From assembly GCF_002269125.1 (NCBI RefSeq), contig NZ_NQKI01000008.1:1-64000 (forward strand): a stretch of DNA of 64,000 nucleotides, given 5' to 3'. Origin of the DNA: Pseudomonas lundensis (GTDB lineage: Bacteria; Pseudomonadota; Gammaproteobacteria; Pseudomonadales; Pseudomonadaceae). Below the pieces are notes generated by a model, which worked only from the letters and a program-made list of their open reading frames with translations, had not been told where the DNA came from and searched no databases. The translations under genes and the position numbers were made by a program. Positions 7,343 to 16,186 of the stretch are shown in pieces. Within the stretch, counting starts at the first letter, position 1, and each line of letters opens with the position of its first letter.

Positions 7343-9403
7343 ATGGCGTTTGAAGCGATGTTTGAGCCGATTCAAATCGGTAAATTGACCATCCGTAACC
7401 GTGTGCTCAGCACGGCCCATGCCGAGGTGTATGCCACCGACGGCGGCATGACCACCGAGCGCTACGTGCAGTACTACGAAGAAAAGGCCAAGGGCGGCAT
7501 CGGGCTGGCCATTTGTGGCGGCTCATCGGTGGTGGCCATCGACAGCCCTCAAGAGTGGTGGAGTTCGGTCAACCTGAGCACCGACCGCATCATCCCGCAT
7601 TTCCAGAACCTGGCCGATGCGATGCACAAGCACGGCGCCAAAATCATGATTCAGATTACCCACATGGGCCGTCGCTCGCGTTGGGACGGCTTCAACTGGC
7701 CTACCCTGATGTCGCCGTCGGGCGTGCGCGAGCCCGTGCACCGCGCCACCTGCAAAACCATCGAGCCCGAAGAGATCTGGCGCATCATCGGCAATTACGC
7801 CAGCGCTGCGGGCCGCGCCAAGGCGGGGGGGCTGGATGGCGTGGAACTGTCGGCGGTGCACCAGCACATGATCGACCAGTTCTGGAGCCCGCGCGTGAAC
7901 AAGCGCACTGACGAGTGGGGGGGCAGTTTTGAAAACCGCATGCGTTTTGGCCTGGAAGTGCTCAAAGCGGTACGTGCCCAAGTCGGCCCGGATTTCTGCG
8001 TAGGCATTCGCCTGTGCGGCGACGAGTTTCACCCCGATGGCCTGAGCCACGAGGACATGAAGCAGATTGCCAAGTATTACGACGACACCGGCATGCTCGA
8101 CTTCATCGGCGTGGTCGGCTCGGGCTGCGACACCCACAACACACTGGCCAACGTCATCCCGAACATGAGCTACCCGCCGGAGCCGTTCCTGCACTTGGCG
8201 GCAGGCATTAAGGAAGTGGTCAAGGCGCCGGTGCTGCACGCTCAAAACATCAAAGACCCGACCCAGGCCACGCGCATTCTGGAAGGCGGTTATGTGGACA
8301 TGGTCGGCATGACCCGTGCCCACATCGCTGACCCGCACCTGATCGCGAAAATCAAAATGGGCCAAGTCGATCAGATCAAACAATGCGTGGGCGCCAACTA
8401 TTGCATCGACCGTCAGTATCAGGGGCTGGACGTGCTGTGCATTCAGAACGCCGCCACCTCCCGCGAATACATGGGCGTGCCACACATCATTCAGAAGTCC
8501 ACCGGTCCCCTACGCAACGTGGTGATCGTGGGTGCGGGCCCTGCGGGCATGGAAGCGGCGCGTGTCGCGGCCGAGCGCGGGCACAACGTGACCCTGTTTG
8601 AAAAGCGCGAGGCCATGGGCGGGCAAATCAGCCTGGCCGCCAAAGCCCCGCAGCGGGACCAGATGGCGGGCATCACGCGTTGGTTTCAGTTGGAACTGGC
8701 GCGCCTGAACGTTGATGTGCGGCTGGGAACAGCGGCCGATGAGGCAACGATTTTAGACCTGCGCCCCGACATCGTGGTGCTGGCCGTGGGCGGGCACGCC
8801 TATGTGGAACAGAACGAACAGTGGGGCGCCGCCCAAGGGCTGGTAGTCAGCAGTTGGGACATCCTTGATGGCAAGGTGGCGCCGGGCAAAAACGTGCTGG
8901 TGTACGACACCATTTGCGAATTCACGGGCATGTCCGTGGCCGACTTTCTGGCCGAGAAAGGCGCGCAGGTCGAGATCGTCACCGACGACATCAAACCCGG
9001 CGTGGCCATCGGCGGCACCTCCTTCCCGATCTATTACCGCAGCCTGTATCCCAAAGAAGTGATCATGACAGGCGACATGATGCTCGAGCAGGTGTACCGC
9101 GAAGGCGACAAGCTGATAGCCGTGCTGGAAAACGAATACACCGGGGCCAGGGAAGAGCGCGTGTTGGACCAAGTGGTGGTGGAAAACGGCGTGCGCCCGG
9201 ACGAAGCGCTGTATTACGCACTCAAGCCCGGGTCGCGTAATAAAGGGCAGATTGACGTTGACGCATTGTTCGCGATCCAGCCCCAGCCGTGCCTGAGCGA
9301 GGCGGGTGACGGGTACAGGTTGTTCCGCATTGGCGACTGTGTGGCGCAGCGCAATGTGCATGCGGCGATCTATGACGCGCTCAGGTTGTGCAAGGACTTC
9401 TGA
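7343..9403 (+). CDS. dgcA: Dimethylglycine demethylase flavoprotein subunit DgcA
   Basis: With DgcB and the ETF encoded downstream, DgcA removes one methyl from dimethylglycine to give sarcosine. The 686 residues match the trimethylamine-dehydrogenase-like family. An old-yellow-enzyme FMN barrel (about 1-340) has HMGRRSRWDGFNWP and the SPRVNKRTDEWGGSFENRMR motif. A cysteine-containing linker (CVGANYCIDR, near 348) comes at the iron-sulfur site. Then FAD/NAD-binding Rossmann parts follow (VGAGPAGMEAARVAAERG, near 395). The enzyme is cytosolic and passes electrons on to DgcB and ETF. Confidence 0.95.
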   Translation: MAFEAMFEPIQIGKLTIRNRVLSTAHAEVYATDGGMTTERYVQYYEEKAKGGIGLAICGGSSVVAIDSPQEWWSSVNLSTDRIIPHFQNLADAMHKHGAKIMIQITHMGRRSRWDGFNWPTLMSPSGVREPVHRATCKTIEPEEIWRIIGNYASAAGRAKAGGLDGVELSAVHQHMIDQFWSPRVNKRTDEWGGSFENRMRFGLEVLKAVRAQVGPDFCVGIRLCGDEFHPDGLSHEDMKQIAKYYDDTGMLDFIGVVGSGCDTHNTLANVIPNMSYPPEPFLHLAAGIKEVVKAPVLHAQNIKDPTQATRILEGGYVDMVGMTRAHIADPHLIAKIKMGQVDQIKQCVGANYCIDRQYQGLDVLCIQNAATSREYMGVPHIIQKSTGPLRNVVIVGAGPAGMEAARVAAERGHNVTLFEKREAMGGQISLAAKAPQRDQMAGITRWFQLELARLNVDVRLGTAADEATILDLRPDIVVLAVGGHAYVEQNEQWGAAQGLVVSSWDILDGKVAPGKNVLVYDTICEFTGMSVADFLAEKGAQVEIVTDDIKPGVAIGGTSFPIYYRSLYPKEVIMTGDMMLEQVYREGDKLIAVLENEYTGAREERVLDQVVVENGVRPDEALYYALKPGSRNKGQIDVDALFAIQPQPCLSEAGDGYRLFRIGDCVAQRNVHAAIYDALRLCKDF

Positions 9404-9409
9404 AGGGGC

Positions 9410-9445
9410 ACCCGGCCCGCTTCTGCCATCGGGAAAGGGCCGGGT
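9410..9445 (+). other. Hairpin between dgcA and dgcB
   Basis: ACCCGGCCC (9410-9418) pairs with GGGCCGGGT (9437-9445) in the gap between dgcA and dgcB. There is no T run, so it looks more like an mRNA-stabilising or processing hairpin than a terminator. Confidence 0.5.
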
Positions 9446-9485
9446 TAAAGCATGTGTTTAAACCGAATGTTGATGGGAGCCACCC

Positions 9486-11429
9486 ATGCTGAACATCCTT
9501 GTTCCCCTCCTGATAGTGGCGGCACTGTGCCTGGCCCTTCTCGGCGCGCGACGGCGAATCAACCTCTGGCGTCAAGGCCGCCCCTCCCGCGTTGACCTGC
9601 CTGGCGGCTTGCTGGCCATGCCCAAGCGCTACATGAATGACCTGCACCACGTCGTGGCCCGCGACAAGTACATGGCCAACACCCACGTCGCCACGGCGGG
9701 CGGTTTTGTGCTGGCGGCCGTGTTGGCAATTCTGGTTCATGGGGTGGGCGTGCATCAGCGTGTCCTCGCCTATGCCCTGCTGGGTGCCACGGCCCTCATG
9801 TTTGTGGGGGCGCTGTTTGTCTTCAAGCGTCGCCTCAACCCGCCGAGCCGTCTGTCCAAGGGCCCGTGGATGCGCCTGCCGAAAAGTCTGCTGGTATTTG
9901 CCGCGAGTTTTTTCACCCTGACCTTGCCCGTGGCGGGTGTTGTGCCCGAAGGCGCCGGCGGCTGGATGCTGGCGGCGCTTTTGTGTGTGGGCGTGGCGTG
10001 GGGCGTGGGCGAATTGTTCTGCGGCATGACGTGGGGCGGGCCGATGAAGCATGCGTTTGCCGGGGCATTGCACCTGGCGTGGCACGGGCGCCCCGAGCGA
10101 TTTGGCGGCGGGCGTTCCACCGGTTTGAAAGCCCTGGACCTGACCGACCGCCGCGCCTCTTTGGGCGTAGAAAAGCCTGCTGACTTCACCTGGAATCAGC
10201 TCCTGGGGTTTGACGCCTGCGTGCAATGCGGCAAATGCGAGGCCGCGTGTCCGGCCTTTGCCGCAGGCCAGCCGCTGAACCCGAAAAAGTTGATTCAAGA
10301 CATGGTGGTGGGCATGGCGGGGGGCACCGATGCTCACTTTGCGGGCAGCCCTTACCCCGGCAAGCCCCTCGGCGTACACGGTGGCAATGCGCATCAGCCC
10401 ATCGTCAACGGCCTGGTGGACGCTGACACCCTGTGGTCTTGCACCACCTGCCGGGCCTGCGTCGAGGAGTGCCCGATGATGATCGAGCACGTGGACGCCA
10501 TCATCGACCTGCGACGTTTTCTCACGCTGGAAAAAGGAGCCACACCCAATAAAGGCGCGCAGGTGCTGGACAACCTGATCGCCACGGACAACCCCGGCGG
10601 TTTCGCACCGGGCGGGCGCATGCATTGGGCCGCCGATTTGAACCTGCCGCTGATGCGCGACAAGGGGGCGGCACACGTGCTGTTTTGGGTCGGTGACGGC
10701 GCGTTCGACATGCGCAACCAGCGCACCCTGCGGGCCTTTGTCGCCGTGCTGAACGCCGCTGGCGTCGATTTCGCGGTGCTGGGGCTTGAAGAGCGCGACA
10801 GCGGTGACGTGGCCCGGCGTCTGGGCGATGAAGCCACGTTTCAAACAATGGCCGCGCGCAATATCCAAACCCTGGCGCAGTACACCTTCAGCCGCATCGT
10901 CACCTGCGACCCCCACAGCTTTCACGTGTTGAAAAACGAGTACGGCGCCTTGGGCGGTGACTATCAGGTGCAGCATCACAGCACCTACATGGCCGAGTTG
11001 ATCGCGGGCGGTCGGCTTGAGCTCAAACCGGACACCGGAGGCCGCGTGACCTATCACGACCCGTGTTACCTGGGTCGCTATAACGGCGAGTACGACGCCC
11101 CGCGTCAGGTGTTGCGTGCGCTGGGGCTGGAGGTGCAGGAGATGCAACGCTCCGGGTTCCGCTCCCGCTGTTGCGGCGGCGGTGGCGGGGCGCCGATTAC
11201 CGACATCCCCGGCAAGCAGCGCATCCCTGACATGCGCATGGACGACATCCGAGAAACCGGCGTCGAACGGGTGGCCGTGGGCTGCCCGCAATGCACGGCC
11301 ATGCTCGAAGGCGTGGTAGCGCCGCGCCCGCAGATCAAAGACCTGGCTGAGCTGGTGGCCGATGCATTGGTGGTATCCGCCACGGCACCCGGCGCCACGA
11401 AACACAACATCCCGGAGGTGATCGCATGA
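9486..11429 (+). CDS. dgcB: Dimethylglycine demethylation iron-sulfur membrane protein DgcB
   Basis: The 647-residue protein has an N-terminal membrane segment (LNILVPLLIVAALCLALLG) and further hydrophobic helices within about 75-185. Two 4Fe-4S motifs follow, CVQCGKCEAACP (near 246) and CTTCRACVEECP (near 319). The C-terminal CCG domains are of the heterodisulfide-reductase/GlpC type (HDPCYLGRYNGEYD; RCCGGGGGAP; GCPQCTAML). It is expected to carry electrons from DgcA/ETF towards the membrane chain. It lies 82 bp after dgcA and overlaps etfA by the four bases ATGA, indicating translational coupling. Confidence 0.93.
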   Translation: MLNILVPLLIVAALCLALLGARRRINLWRQGRPSRVDLPGGLLAMPKRYMNDLHHVVARDKYMANTHVATAGGFVLAAVLAILVHGVGVHQRVLAYALLGATALMFVGALFVFKRRLNPPSRLSKGPWMRLPKSLLVFAASFFTLTLPVAGVVPEGAGGWMLAALLCVGVAWGVGELFCGMTWGGPMKHAFAGALHLAWHGRPERFGGGRSTGLKALDLTDRRASLGVEKPADFTWNQLLGFDACVQCGKCEAACPAFAAGQPLNPKKLIQDMVVGMAGGTDAHFAGSPYPGKPLGVHGGNAHQPIVNGLVDADTLWSCTTCRACVEECPMMIEHVDAIIDLRRFLTLEKGATPNKGAQVLDNLIATDNPGGFAPGGRMHWAADLNLPLMRDKGAAHVLFWVGDGAFDMRNQRTLRAFVAVLNAAGVDFAVLGLEERDSGDVARRLGDEATFQTMAARNIQTLAQYTFSRIVTCDPHSFHVLKNEYGALGGDYQVQHHSTYMAELIAGGRLELKPDTGGRVTYHDPCYLGRYNGEYDAPRQVLRALGLEVQEMQRSGFRSRCCGGGGGAPITDIPGKQRIPDMRMDDIRETGVERVAVGCPQCTAMLEGVVAPRPQIKDLAELVADALVVSATAPGATKHNIPEVIA

Positions 11430-12637
11430 GTGACGTGCTTCGTCGTGACCCGCATGCCGAGTGGATCGCCCGCAATCGCCTGCACCCGCTGCATGCCATC
11501 TTACAACCCGCCCTTGAGCGCTGGATGGGGCCTAATGGCGTGCTGCGAAAAAACGTCCACGGTGTGGGGTTTATCGGCCCGCAGGGGCTTAAGCGCATTG
11601 ATCGAAGCGGTGGCCAGCAAGGCGGATCGACCCGGCGTGTGGCCAGTGCGCAGGTTCAACGGCCGCTGCATCAGGTGCCGAGCCCTGCGTTCTACATCGC
11701 CGTCGTGCCCGACCTGCCGGGTGGTCGCCTGAGCGCGCATGATCGCGACGTGCTCGGCATGGCTCATGACCTGGCAGGCAGCGAAGGCGCGGTATTGGCC
11801 GTGGTATTCGGTGAACACAAGGAGCGTGCTTTTGGTGACGCCGGGGTAGACCGATTACTGGTGCTCGCTCATCAAGGTTATGCACCGGAACAGCAGGTGG
11901 TGGAGTTGCAGGCTGTGGATAACCAATTTTCGCCTCGCCATTGGCTGTTGCCCGACAGCCGCGAAGGCGGCGGTGAGCGCGGACGCCGGTTAGCCGCCCG
12001 TATCGGCGAGCGGCCAGCCACCCGGGTGTGGCAGCTCAAGGACGGGCTGTGCATCGGCCGCGCGGGCGCAGGCGTGCACGACCTGCAACAACCCGTGCCC
12101 CGCGTGATTCTGGCGGCGGCCGAATGCGCCGAGGCGGTGAGCGACACCCGCCACGAAGCCCTGGCGGTCGAGTTATCCACACCCCCTGTCGCCAGCTTGC
12201 CGCGAATAGAAGACCTGGGGCCGGTTGACGTGGATCCGGCGGCGATACCGATGGCTGAAGCGCCGTTCATTCTCAGTGGTGGCAATGGGGTTAAAGACTG
12301 GGGGCTTTTCCACAGGACCGCTGCGGCATTGGGCGCCACTGAAGGGGCTTCCCGGGTGGCCGTGGACGCGGGCTTCATGGCGCGAGAGCGGCAGGTAGGT
12401 GCCAGCGGCACCTGGGTGACGGCCCGCGTGTATGTGGCGGTCGGGATCAGTGGTGCCATTCAGCACCTGCAAGGCATGGGCGCCTGCGACAAAGTCGTGG
12501 CGATCAACCTCGACCCCGCCTGCGACATGATTAAACGCGCCGACCTCTCGGTGATTGGGGATGCGGCCGCGATGCTTGAGGCGTTGATTGCCGCTGTGGA
12601 TAAGTGGCGGCAGACGCATGCGCGTGATGCGGCGTAA
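11426..12637 (+). CDS. etfA: Electron transfer flavoprotein alpha subunit of the dgc system
   Basis: The product has 403 residues and is PA5400-like. The C-terminal FAD domain (about 275-385) shows the ETF-alpha signature in divergent form: SGGNGVKDWGLFHRTAAALG, VGASGTWVTARVYVAVGISG and AIQHLQGMGACDKVVAINLD. The N-terminal part is longer and more variable than in the housekeeping EtfA. The first codons overlap dgcB. It should pair with the downstream EtfB and carry electrons from DgcA. Three perfect DnaA boxes fall inside the gene (11914, 12173, 12595); the one at 12173 uses the Leu codon TTA, rare in Pseudomonas. Confidence 0.92.
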   Translation: MSDVLRRDPHAEWIARNRLHPLHAILQPALERWMGPNGVLRKNVHGVGFIGPQGLKRIDRSGGQQGGSTRRVASAQVQRPLHQVPSPAFYIAVVPDLPGGRLSAHDRDVLGMAHDLAGSEGAVLAVVFGEHKERAFGDAGVDRLLVLAHQGYAPEQQVVELQAVDNQFSPRHWLLPDSREGGGERGRRLAARIGERPATRVWQLKDGLCIGRAGAGVHDLQQPVPRVILAAAECAEAVSDTRHEALAVELSTPPVASLPRIEDLGPVDVDPAAIPMAEAPFILSGGNGVKDWGLFHRTAAALGATEGASRVAVDAGFMARERQVGASGTWVTARVYVAVGISGAIQHLQGMGACDKVVAINLDPACDMIKRADLSVIGDAAAMLEALIAAVDKWRQTHARDAA

Positions 12638-13826
12638 GCGCACCCTGACCCCAACCCTCTGCCGGAGGAGGTGGGGCTTTGATTTGGAGAGTGATTGATG
12701 AGCATCCCCACCGTTGTATTGGTGTCAATCGGGATACACCCTGCGTCACAGCGCGCCCGCCGTGCCGAACAGGATGCCCGCGCCGTTGAAATGGGCCTGC
12801 AACTGGCCGGGGATAACGTGCATGTCCTGCACGCCGGCAACCCCCATGAGCCCGCATTGCGTGCCTACCTGGGCATGGGGCTGGCGCAACTGCATGTATT
12901 GGAGCAATCCCCACACGCCGATGCCGTGCCCGTGCTGCGCGATTATCTGCGGGAAGCGGGTGTGCAACTGGTTCTTGCCGGCAACCAGGCAGAAACCGGC
13001 GAGGGTTCCGGCATGCTCCCGTACCTGCTGGCCGAGCAACTGGGCTGGCCTCTGGTGGCCGGGGTGGCGCAGATCGAATCTATCCACAATGGCGTGGCCA
13101 GCGTGTTGCAAGCCTTGCCCCGTGGGCAGCGCCGCCGCCTGGCAGTGCGGTTGCCCTTTATGGCCACTGTGGATAACACCGCCCCCAGTGGTCGCCAAAG
13201 TGCTTACGGCCCGGCCACACGGGGTGAAATCCAGGCTCAAGTGGTAGAAGGCGTTGACGATCAGTTATCCACAACAGCCACGTTATCCCCTGCCAAGCCC
13301 CGGCCCAAGCGCCTCAAGGTCATCAAGGCCAAAAGCGGCGCCGACCGAATGAAAGCCGCGACAGCCAAGGCCGCAGGCGGCAGCGGGCGCGTCCTCACAG
13401 GGGTGAGCGCTGAAGAAGGCGCGCAGGCGATTTTGACCTTGCTGATCGAAGAAGGCGTGGTGCGCTAAGACTTGCCCACAAAGTCTGTTAGCGCTTATGT
13501 GGATAACGTGTTCGCTATCCTCTGTAAGCCGTATAAAACGTGGCATGCAGGGTTTTGGTTAAAAAACAGCCAACTGCCTCTTTTATCAACCTGTCCGATG
13601 CTAACGCCTTGAATATGGGCGGTTTCAAGGGCTTTTCCACAACCCAGGCCACAGTGCATAAGTTGCGCACAATCTCTGTTGGCGGATGTGTGGATAAGGT
13701 GTTCTCTTTACGCTACAAGCCACGCAGAATAAGGCTTCCAATGGTTTGTACGAAAATTGACCAATCGGCTGGTTTAGCCCTGTTTATCCACTTACCCACC
13801 ATTGCTGTGGGTGTGCCTGTGGATAA
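11914..13826. other. Cluster of eight perfect DnaA boxes (TTATCCACA)
   Basis: Exact nonamers, on either strand, lie at 11914-11922, 12173-12181, 12595-12603, 13168-13176, 13265-13273, 13498-13506, 13689-13697 and 13818-13826. One-mismatch copies occur at 12306, 13080, 13633 and 13784. By eye the rest of the window has only four isolated perfect copies (near 16653, 21477, 37556 and 49611). The cluster spans etfA, etfB and the 529-bp gap after etfB, where there is no dnaA, dnaN or rpmH, so it is not oriC. A DnaA-titrating or -reactivating locus, analogous to E. coli datA or DARS, is my inference. Confidence 0.75.
12698..13468 (+). CDS. etfB: Electron transfer flavoprotein beta subunit of the dgc system
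   Basis: The ATG at 12698 follows GGAG; the TTG directly before it is not needed. The 256-residue product has ETF-beta features: SIPTVVLVSIGIHP, ADAVPVLRDYLREAGVQLVL, NQAETGEGSGMLPYLLAEQL and GWPLVAGV. An Ala/Lys-rich C-terminal stretch (PAKPRPKRLKVIKAKSG) precedes SAEEGAQAILTLL. It is the last gene of the dgc operon. It contains two perfect DnaA boxes (13168, 13265) and one near match (13080); the box at 13265 again forces a TTA codon. Confidence 0.92.
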   Translation: MSIPTVVLVSIGIHPASQRARRAEQDARAVEMGLQLAGDNVHVLHAGNPHEPALRAYLGMGLAQLHVLEQSPHADAVPVLRDYLREAGVQLVLAGNQAETGEGSGMLPYLLAEQLGWPLVAGVAQIESIHNGVASVLQALPRGQRRRLAVRLPFMATVDNTAPSGRQSAYGPATRGEIQAQVVEGVDDQLSTTATLSPAKPRPKRLKVIKAKSGADRMKAATAKAAGGSGRVLTGVSAEEGAQAILTLLIEEGVVR

Positions 13827-13892
13827 GGTGTTCGTGAAGCGCTGTAGCCCTTTGTACGCGGGCTGTGGGTACGGCTGGTTAAAATTTGACCG
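13472..13892. repeat. Three degenerate copies of a ~100-bp repeat, each with a DnaA box
   Basis: Copies begin at about 13472, 13663 and 13792. Each starts with a TTgCcCAC-like motif and a CTGTTGG/CTGTGGG-like motif. TGTGGATAAsGTGTTC lies exactly 26 bases from each start, followed by a less conserved GTAAGCC/ACAAGCC/GTAGCCC region and a GGTTwAAAA-like end. The 529-bp gap 13469-13997 holds no credible gene; a 120-codon open frame at 13540-13902 is just a by-product of the repeat. Confidence 0.75.
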
Positions 13893-13997
13893 CCCCTTCT
13901 GAAATATCCCGTTATACATTGAGCGCTACCGCTGGTTGAGGCGCGCCGGGTAGCAGGTCTACAAAGCGTGCTCCTTTCAGGCGTGAGGCCTACCCAC

Positions 13998-14585
13998 ATG
14001 ACTGTTGTATTTCGACCGGCTCGACATGACGACGCGCACGAGATTGCACGTTTCTTCCAGATAACCTCCGAAGGGGGCGCGGATTACATCTGGAGCCTGA
14101 TCGCAGAGCCGGGGGCGGACTTGCTAGCGGTGGGGACGGCTCGTTATGCGCGTGAGGGGGTGAACTTTTCGTATGAGAACTGCCTAATCGCGGAACATCA
14201 GGGGCGCGTGATCGGCATGATGCACAGCTACGTGATGCGCCACGACCCGCACGCCGAGCCGGTGACAGACCCCGTGCTGGCGCCTTATGCCGACATGGAA
14301 ATACCGGACACGCTCTATATCTCAAGCCTGGGGCTGGACGAAGGCTGGCGTAACAAGGGGTTGGGGGCGAACTTTCTTCAAGCGGCTCAAGCGCGGTGCG
14401 ATGAGCTGGGGCTGGCGGGCTTGAGCCTGATCAGTTACGCCGTCAATACCGGGGCGCTCCGATTTTATGAGCACCACGGTTTTCACACCGTTAAATCTTG
14501 CCAGGTAACGCCTCACCCGCTGATTCGGGTAACAGGAGAGGCGTATCTGATGAGCAGGCCGGTTGCCGGGGCGTCCAGCCGGTAG
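13998..14585 (+). CDS. GNAT-family N-acetyltransferase
   Basis: The ATG at 13998 follows GAGG; the earlier GTG at 13968 has no ribosome site. The 195-residue product has a GNAT fold: VVFRPARHDDAHEIARFF at the N terminus, and the acetyl-CoA binding turn LDEGWRNKGLGANFLQAA (about 113-130; motif A R-x-x-G-x-G/A variant). The C-terminal strand includes SLISYAVNTGALRFYEHHGF. The substrate is unknown. It stands alone between the DnaA-box repeats and gbcA, converging on gbcA with 39 bp between ends. Confidence 0.85.
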   Translation: MTVVFRPARHDDAHEIARFFQITSEGGADYIWSLIAEPGADLLAVGTARYAREGVNFSYENCLIAEHQGRVIGMMHSYVMRHDPHAEPVTDPVLAPYADMEIPDTLYISSLGLDEGWRNKGLGANFLQAAQARCDELGLAGLSLISYAVNTGALRFYEHHGFHTVKSCQVTPHPLIRVTGEAYLMSRPVAGASSR

Positions 14586-14624
14586 CCTCGGCGGCTGGTA
14601 CGCACAGGCTGTCGACGGGGCGCG

Positions 14625-15917
14625 TTATTGCACGTTCACCTCTTTGAGGTACGGCGCGGGGGCGGCCCCGAGGTTGTGGAGCATCCGTTCGCTGTACCAG
14701 TCCACAAAGTTGATCACGCCAAATTCGTACGTTTTGGAATACGGCCCCGGTTGGTAAGCGGTGGAATTGATCCCGCGCTGATTTTCTTCGGCCAGTCGCC
14801 TGTCCTGGTCGTTGGTGGCGTCCCACACCTTGCGCATGCGCTCCACGTCGTAGTCCACGCCTTCTACTGCATCTTTGTGCACCAGCCATTTGGTCGTGAC
14901 CACGGTTTCCTGCGCACTGATTGGCCATACAGTGAACACGATGATGTGGTCGCCCATGCAGTGGTTCCACGAATGCGGCAGGTGCAGGATGCGCATTGAA
15001 CCCAGGTCCGGGTTTTTGATGCGCCCCATGAGTTTTGCACAGCCTTGTTTGCCATCCATCGTCATGGACACCGTGCCCTTGAGCAGCGGCATGCGCACGA
15101 TGCGGTTGCGCAGGCCAAAACGTTGGTGGGCATGCGGGATGTGCTCGGCCTCCCACGCGGCGGCAGACGCGGCGACGTGATCCTTGAACGCCTGATCGGC
15201 ACGCGGGTCGGTGACGTCGTCCCATTCCAGCAAGGTTTTGAGCAGCTCCGGGTGCGAGGCATTGCAGTGATAACACTCGCGGTTGTTTTCCAGCACCAGT
15301 TTCCAGTTGGCTTTTTCCACCAGCGTGGTCTGGATCGCCACTTTGGTGTTTTCCATGGCGTAGGGTTCCATGTAGTGCTCGAGGGTGGCGAGGAACTCAT
15401 CAATGGCGGGCGGGTGTTCGGCCAGGCTGATGAAGATGTAACCGCCCGCCGTTTTCACGTTCACCGGTTTGAGGCCGTACTGCTTCATGTCGAAGTCAGC
15501 GCCCATCTCCGTGCCGGCAAACAGCAGGCGCCCGTCCAGCTCATACGTCCACTGGTGGTAATGGCACACCAGCTTGGCGACTTTGCCTTTTTCAGTGGTG
15601 CACAGCCTGGAACCCCGGTGGCGGCACACGTTGTGAAAAGCATGCACCTGACCTTCTGCGCCGCGTATCACGATGATCGGGTTGTTGCCCACTTGCAGGG
15701 TCACAAAGTTGCCCTTGGCCGGGATCTCACAGGTCATGCCTGCGATCAGCCATTCCTTCTGGAAAATTTCCTGCATGTCGAGGGCGAACAAACGCTCGTC
15801 GTTGTAGAACGGCTGGGGCAGGGAAAACGTCCGTTCGCGGGTTTGCAACATCTCGGCGGTGGCCTTGCGTGCGGGTTCCAGTGGATCGCCCAGGCTCAGG
15901 GTTGCGGTGACGTCCAT
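14625..15917 (-). CDS. gbcA: Glycine betaine monooxygenase oxygenase subunit GbcA
   Basis: GbcA is the Rieske oxygenase that demethylates glycine betaine to dimethylglycine and formaldehyde, with electrons from GbcB. The ATG at 15917 follows GAGG eight bases away and gives 430 residues, the family length. The Rieske 2Fe-2S ligands are CRHRGSRLC and CHYHQW (about 97-122). The mononuclear iron site is in NNRECYHCNASHPELLK, with the Asp further on. It is divergent from gbcB, and the 269-bp gap must hold both promoters, so the subunits are likely co-regulated by GbdR. Confidence 0.95.
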   Translation of the reverse strand: MDVTATLSLGDPLEPARKATAEMLQTRERTFSLPQPFYNDERLFALDMQEIFQKEWLIAGMTCEIPAKGNFVTLQVGNNPIIVIRGAEGQVHAFHNVCRHRGSRLCTTEKGKVAKLVCHYHQWTYELDGRLLFAGTEMGADFDMKQYGLKPVNVKTAGGYIFISLAEHPPAIDEFLATLEHYMEPYAMENTKVAIQTTLVEKANWKLVLENNRECYHCNASHPELLKTLLEWDDVTDPRADQAFKDHVAASAAAWEAEHIPHAHQRFGLRNRIVRMPLLKGTVSMTMDGKQGCAKLMGRIKNPDLGSMRILHLPHSWNHCMGDHIIVFTVWPISAQETVVTTKWLVHKDAVEGVDYDVERMRKVWDATNDQDRRLAEENQRGINSTAYQPGPYSKTYEFGVINFVDWYSERMLHNLGAAPAPYLKEVNVQ

Positions 15918-16034
15918 CGTGTGGTCCTCATGGCCATGGGGTGCGGCCTTCAAGTGGCGGGTCAAGGGTGCGACGCAAGGTGAAGCCAATGGCGCTGAGT
16001 GTGCGTTTCAAGCGTCCTGCGGCCCTGTCTGTGA

Positions 16035-16111
16035 GCGACATGGCCCAACCTGTTCCCGACGCCCGGGCGCCCGTTTCCTGGGGCTGGTCGCGATAAGCAT
16101 GTGAATGTCGC
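16035..16111. promoter_or_regulatory. Candidate regulator half-sites between gbcA and gbcB
   Basis: GCGACAT (16035-16041) and its reverse complement ATGTCGC (16105-16111) lie about 70 bp apart in the divergent gbcA/gbcB promoter region. A closely similar pair occurs before glyA (21105-21148). GbdR or another AraC-type regulator is the natural candidate, but the assignment is inference. Confidence 0.3.
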
Positions 16112-16186
16112 GAATAGATAAATGGCCGTCACGGCGCATGCGCAGAATCGCCAGCAAGAGGCCGGCAGTCGGCCGTGGAGAAGCGC

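Noticed and set aside
9381..11405. Long antisense open frame (674 codons) opposite dgcB
   Set aside because: It mirrors the GC-rich coding frame of dgcB, has no family features or ribosome site, and is low-complexity His/Gly/Arg-rich.
11914..13826. A chromosomal replication origin
   Set aside because: No dnaA, dnaN, rpmH, gidA or AT-rich unwinding element is seen; the boxes lie in a metabolic operon and its downstream gap.
13540..13902. 120-codon open frame in the gap after etfB
   Set aside because: It runs through the DnaA-box repeats and its internal similarity (VDKVFSLR, VDKVFVKR) simply reflects them; no ribosome site or conserved domain.
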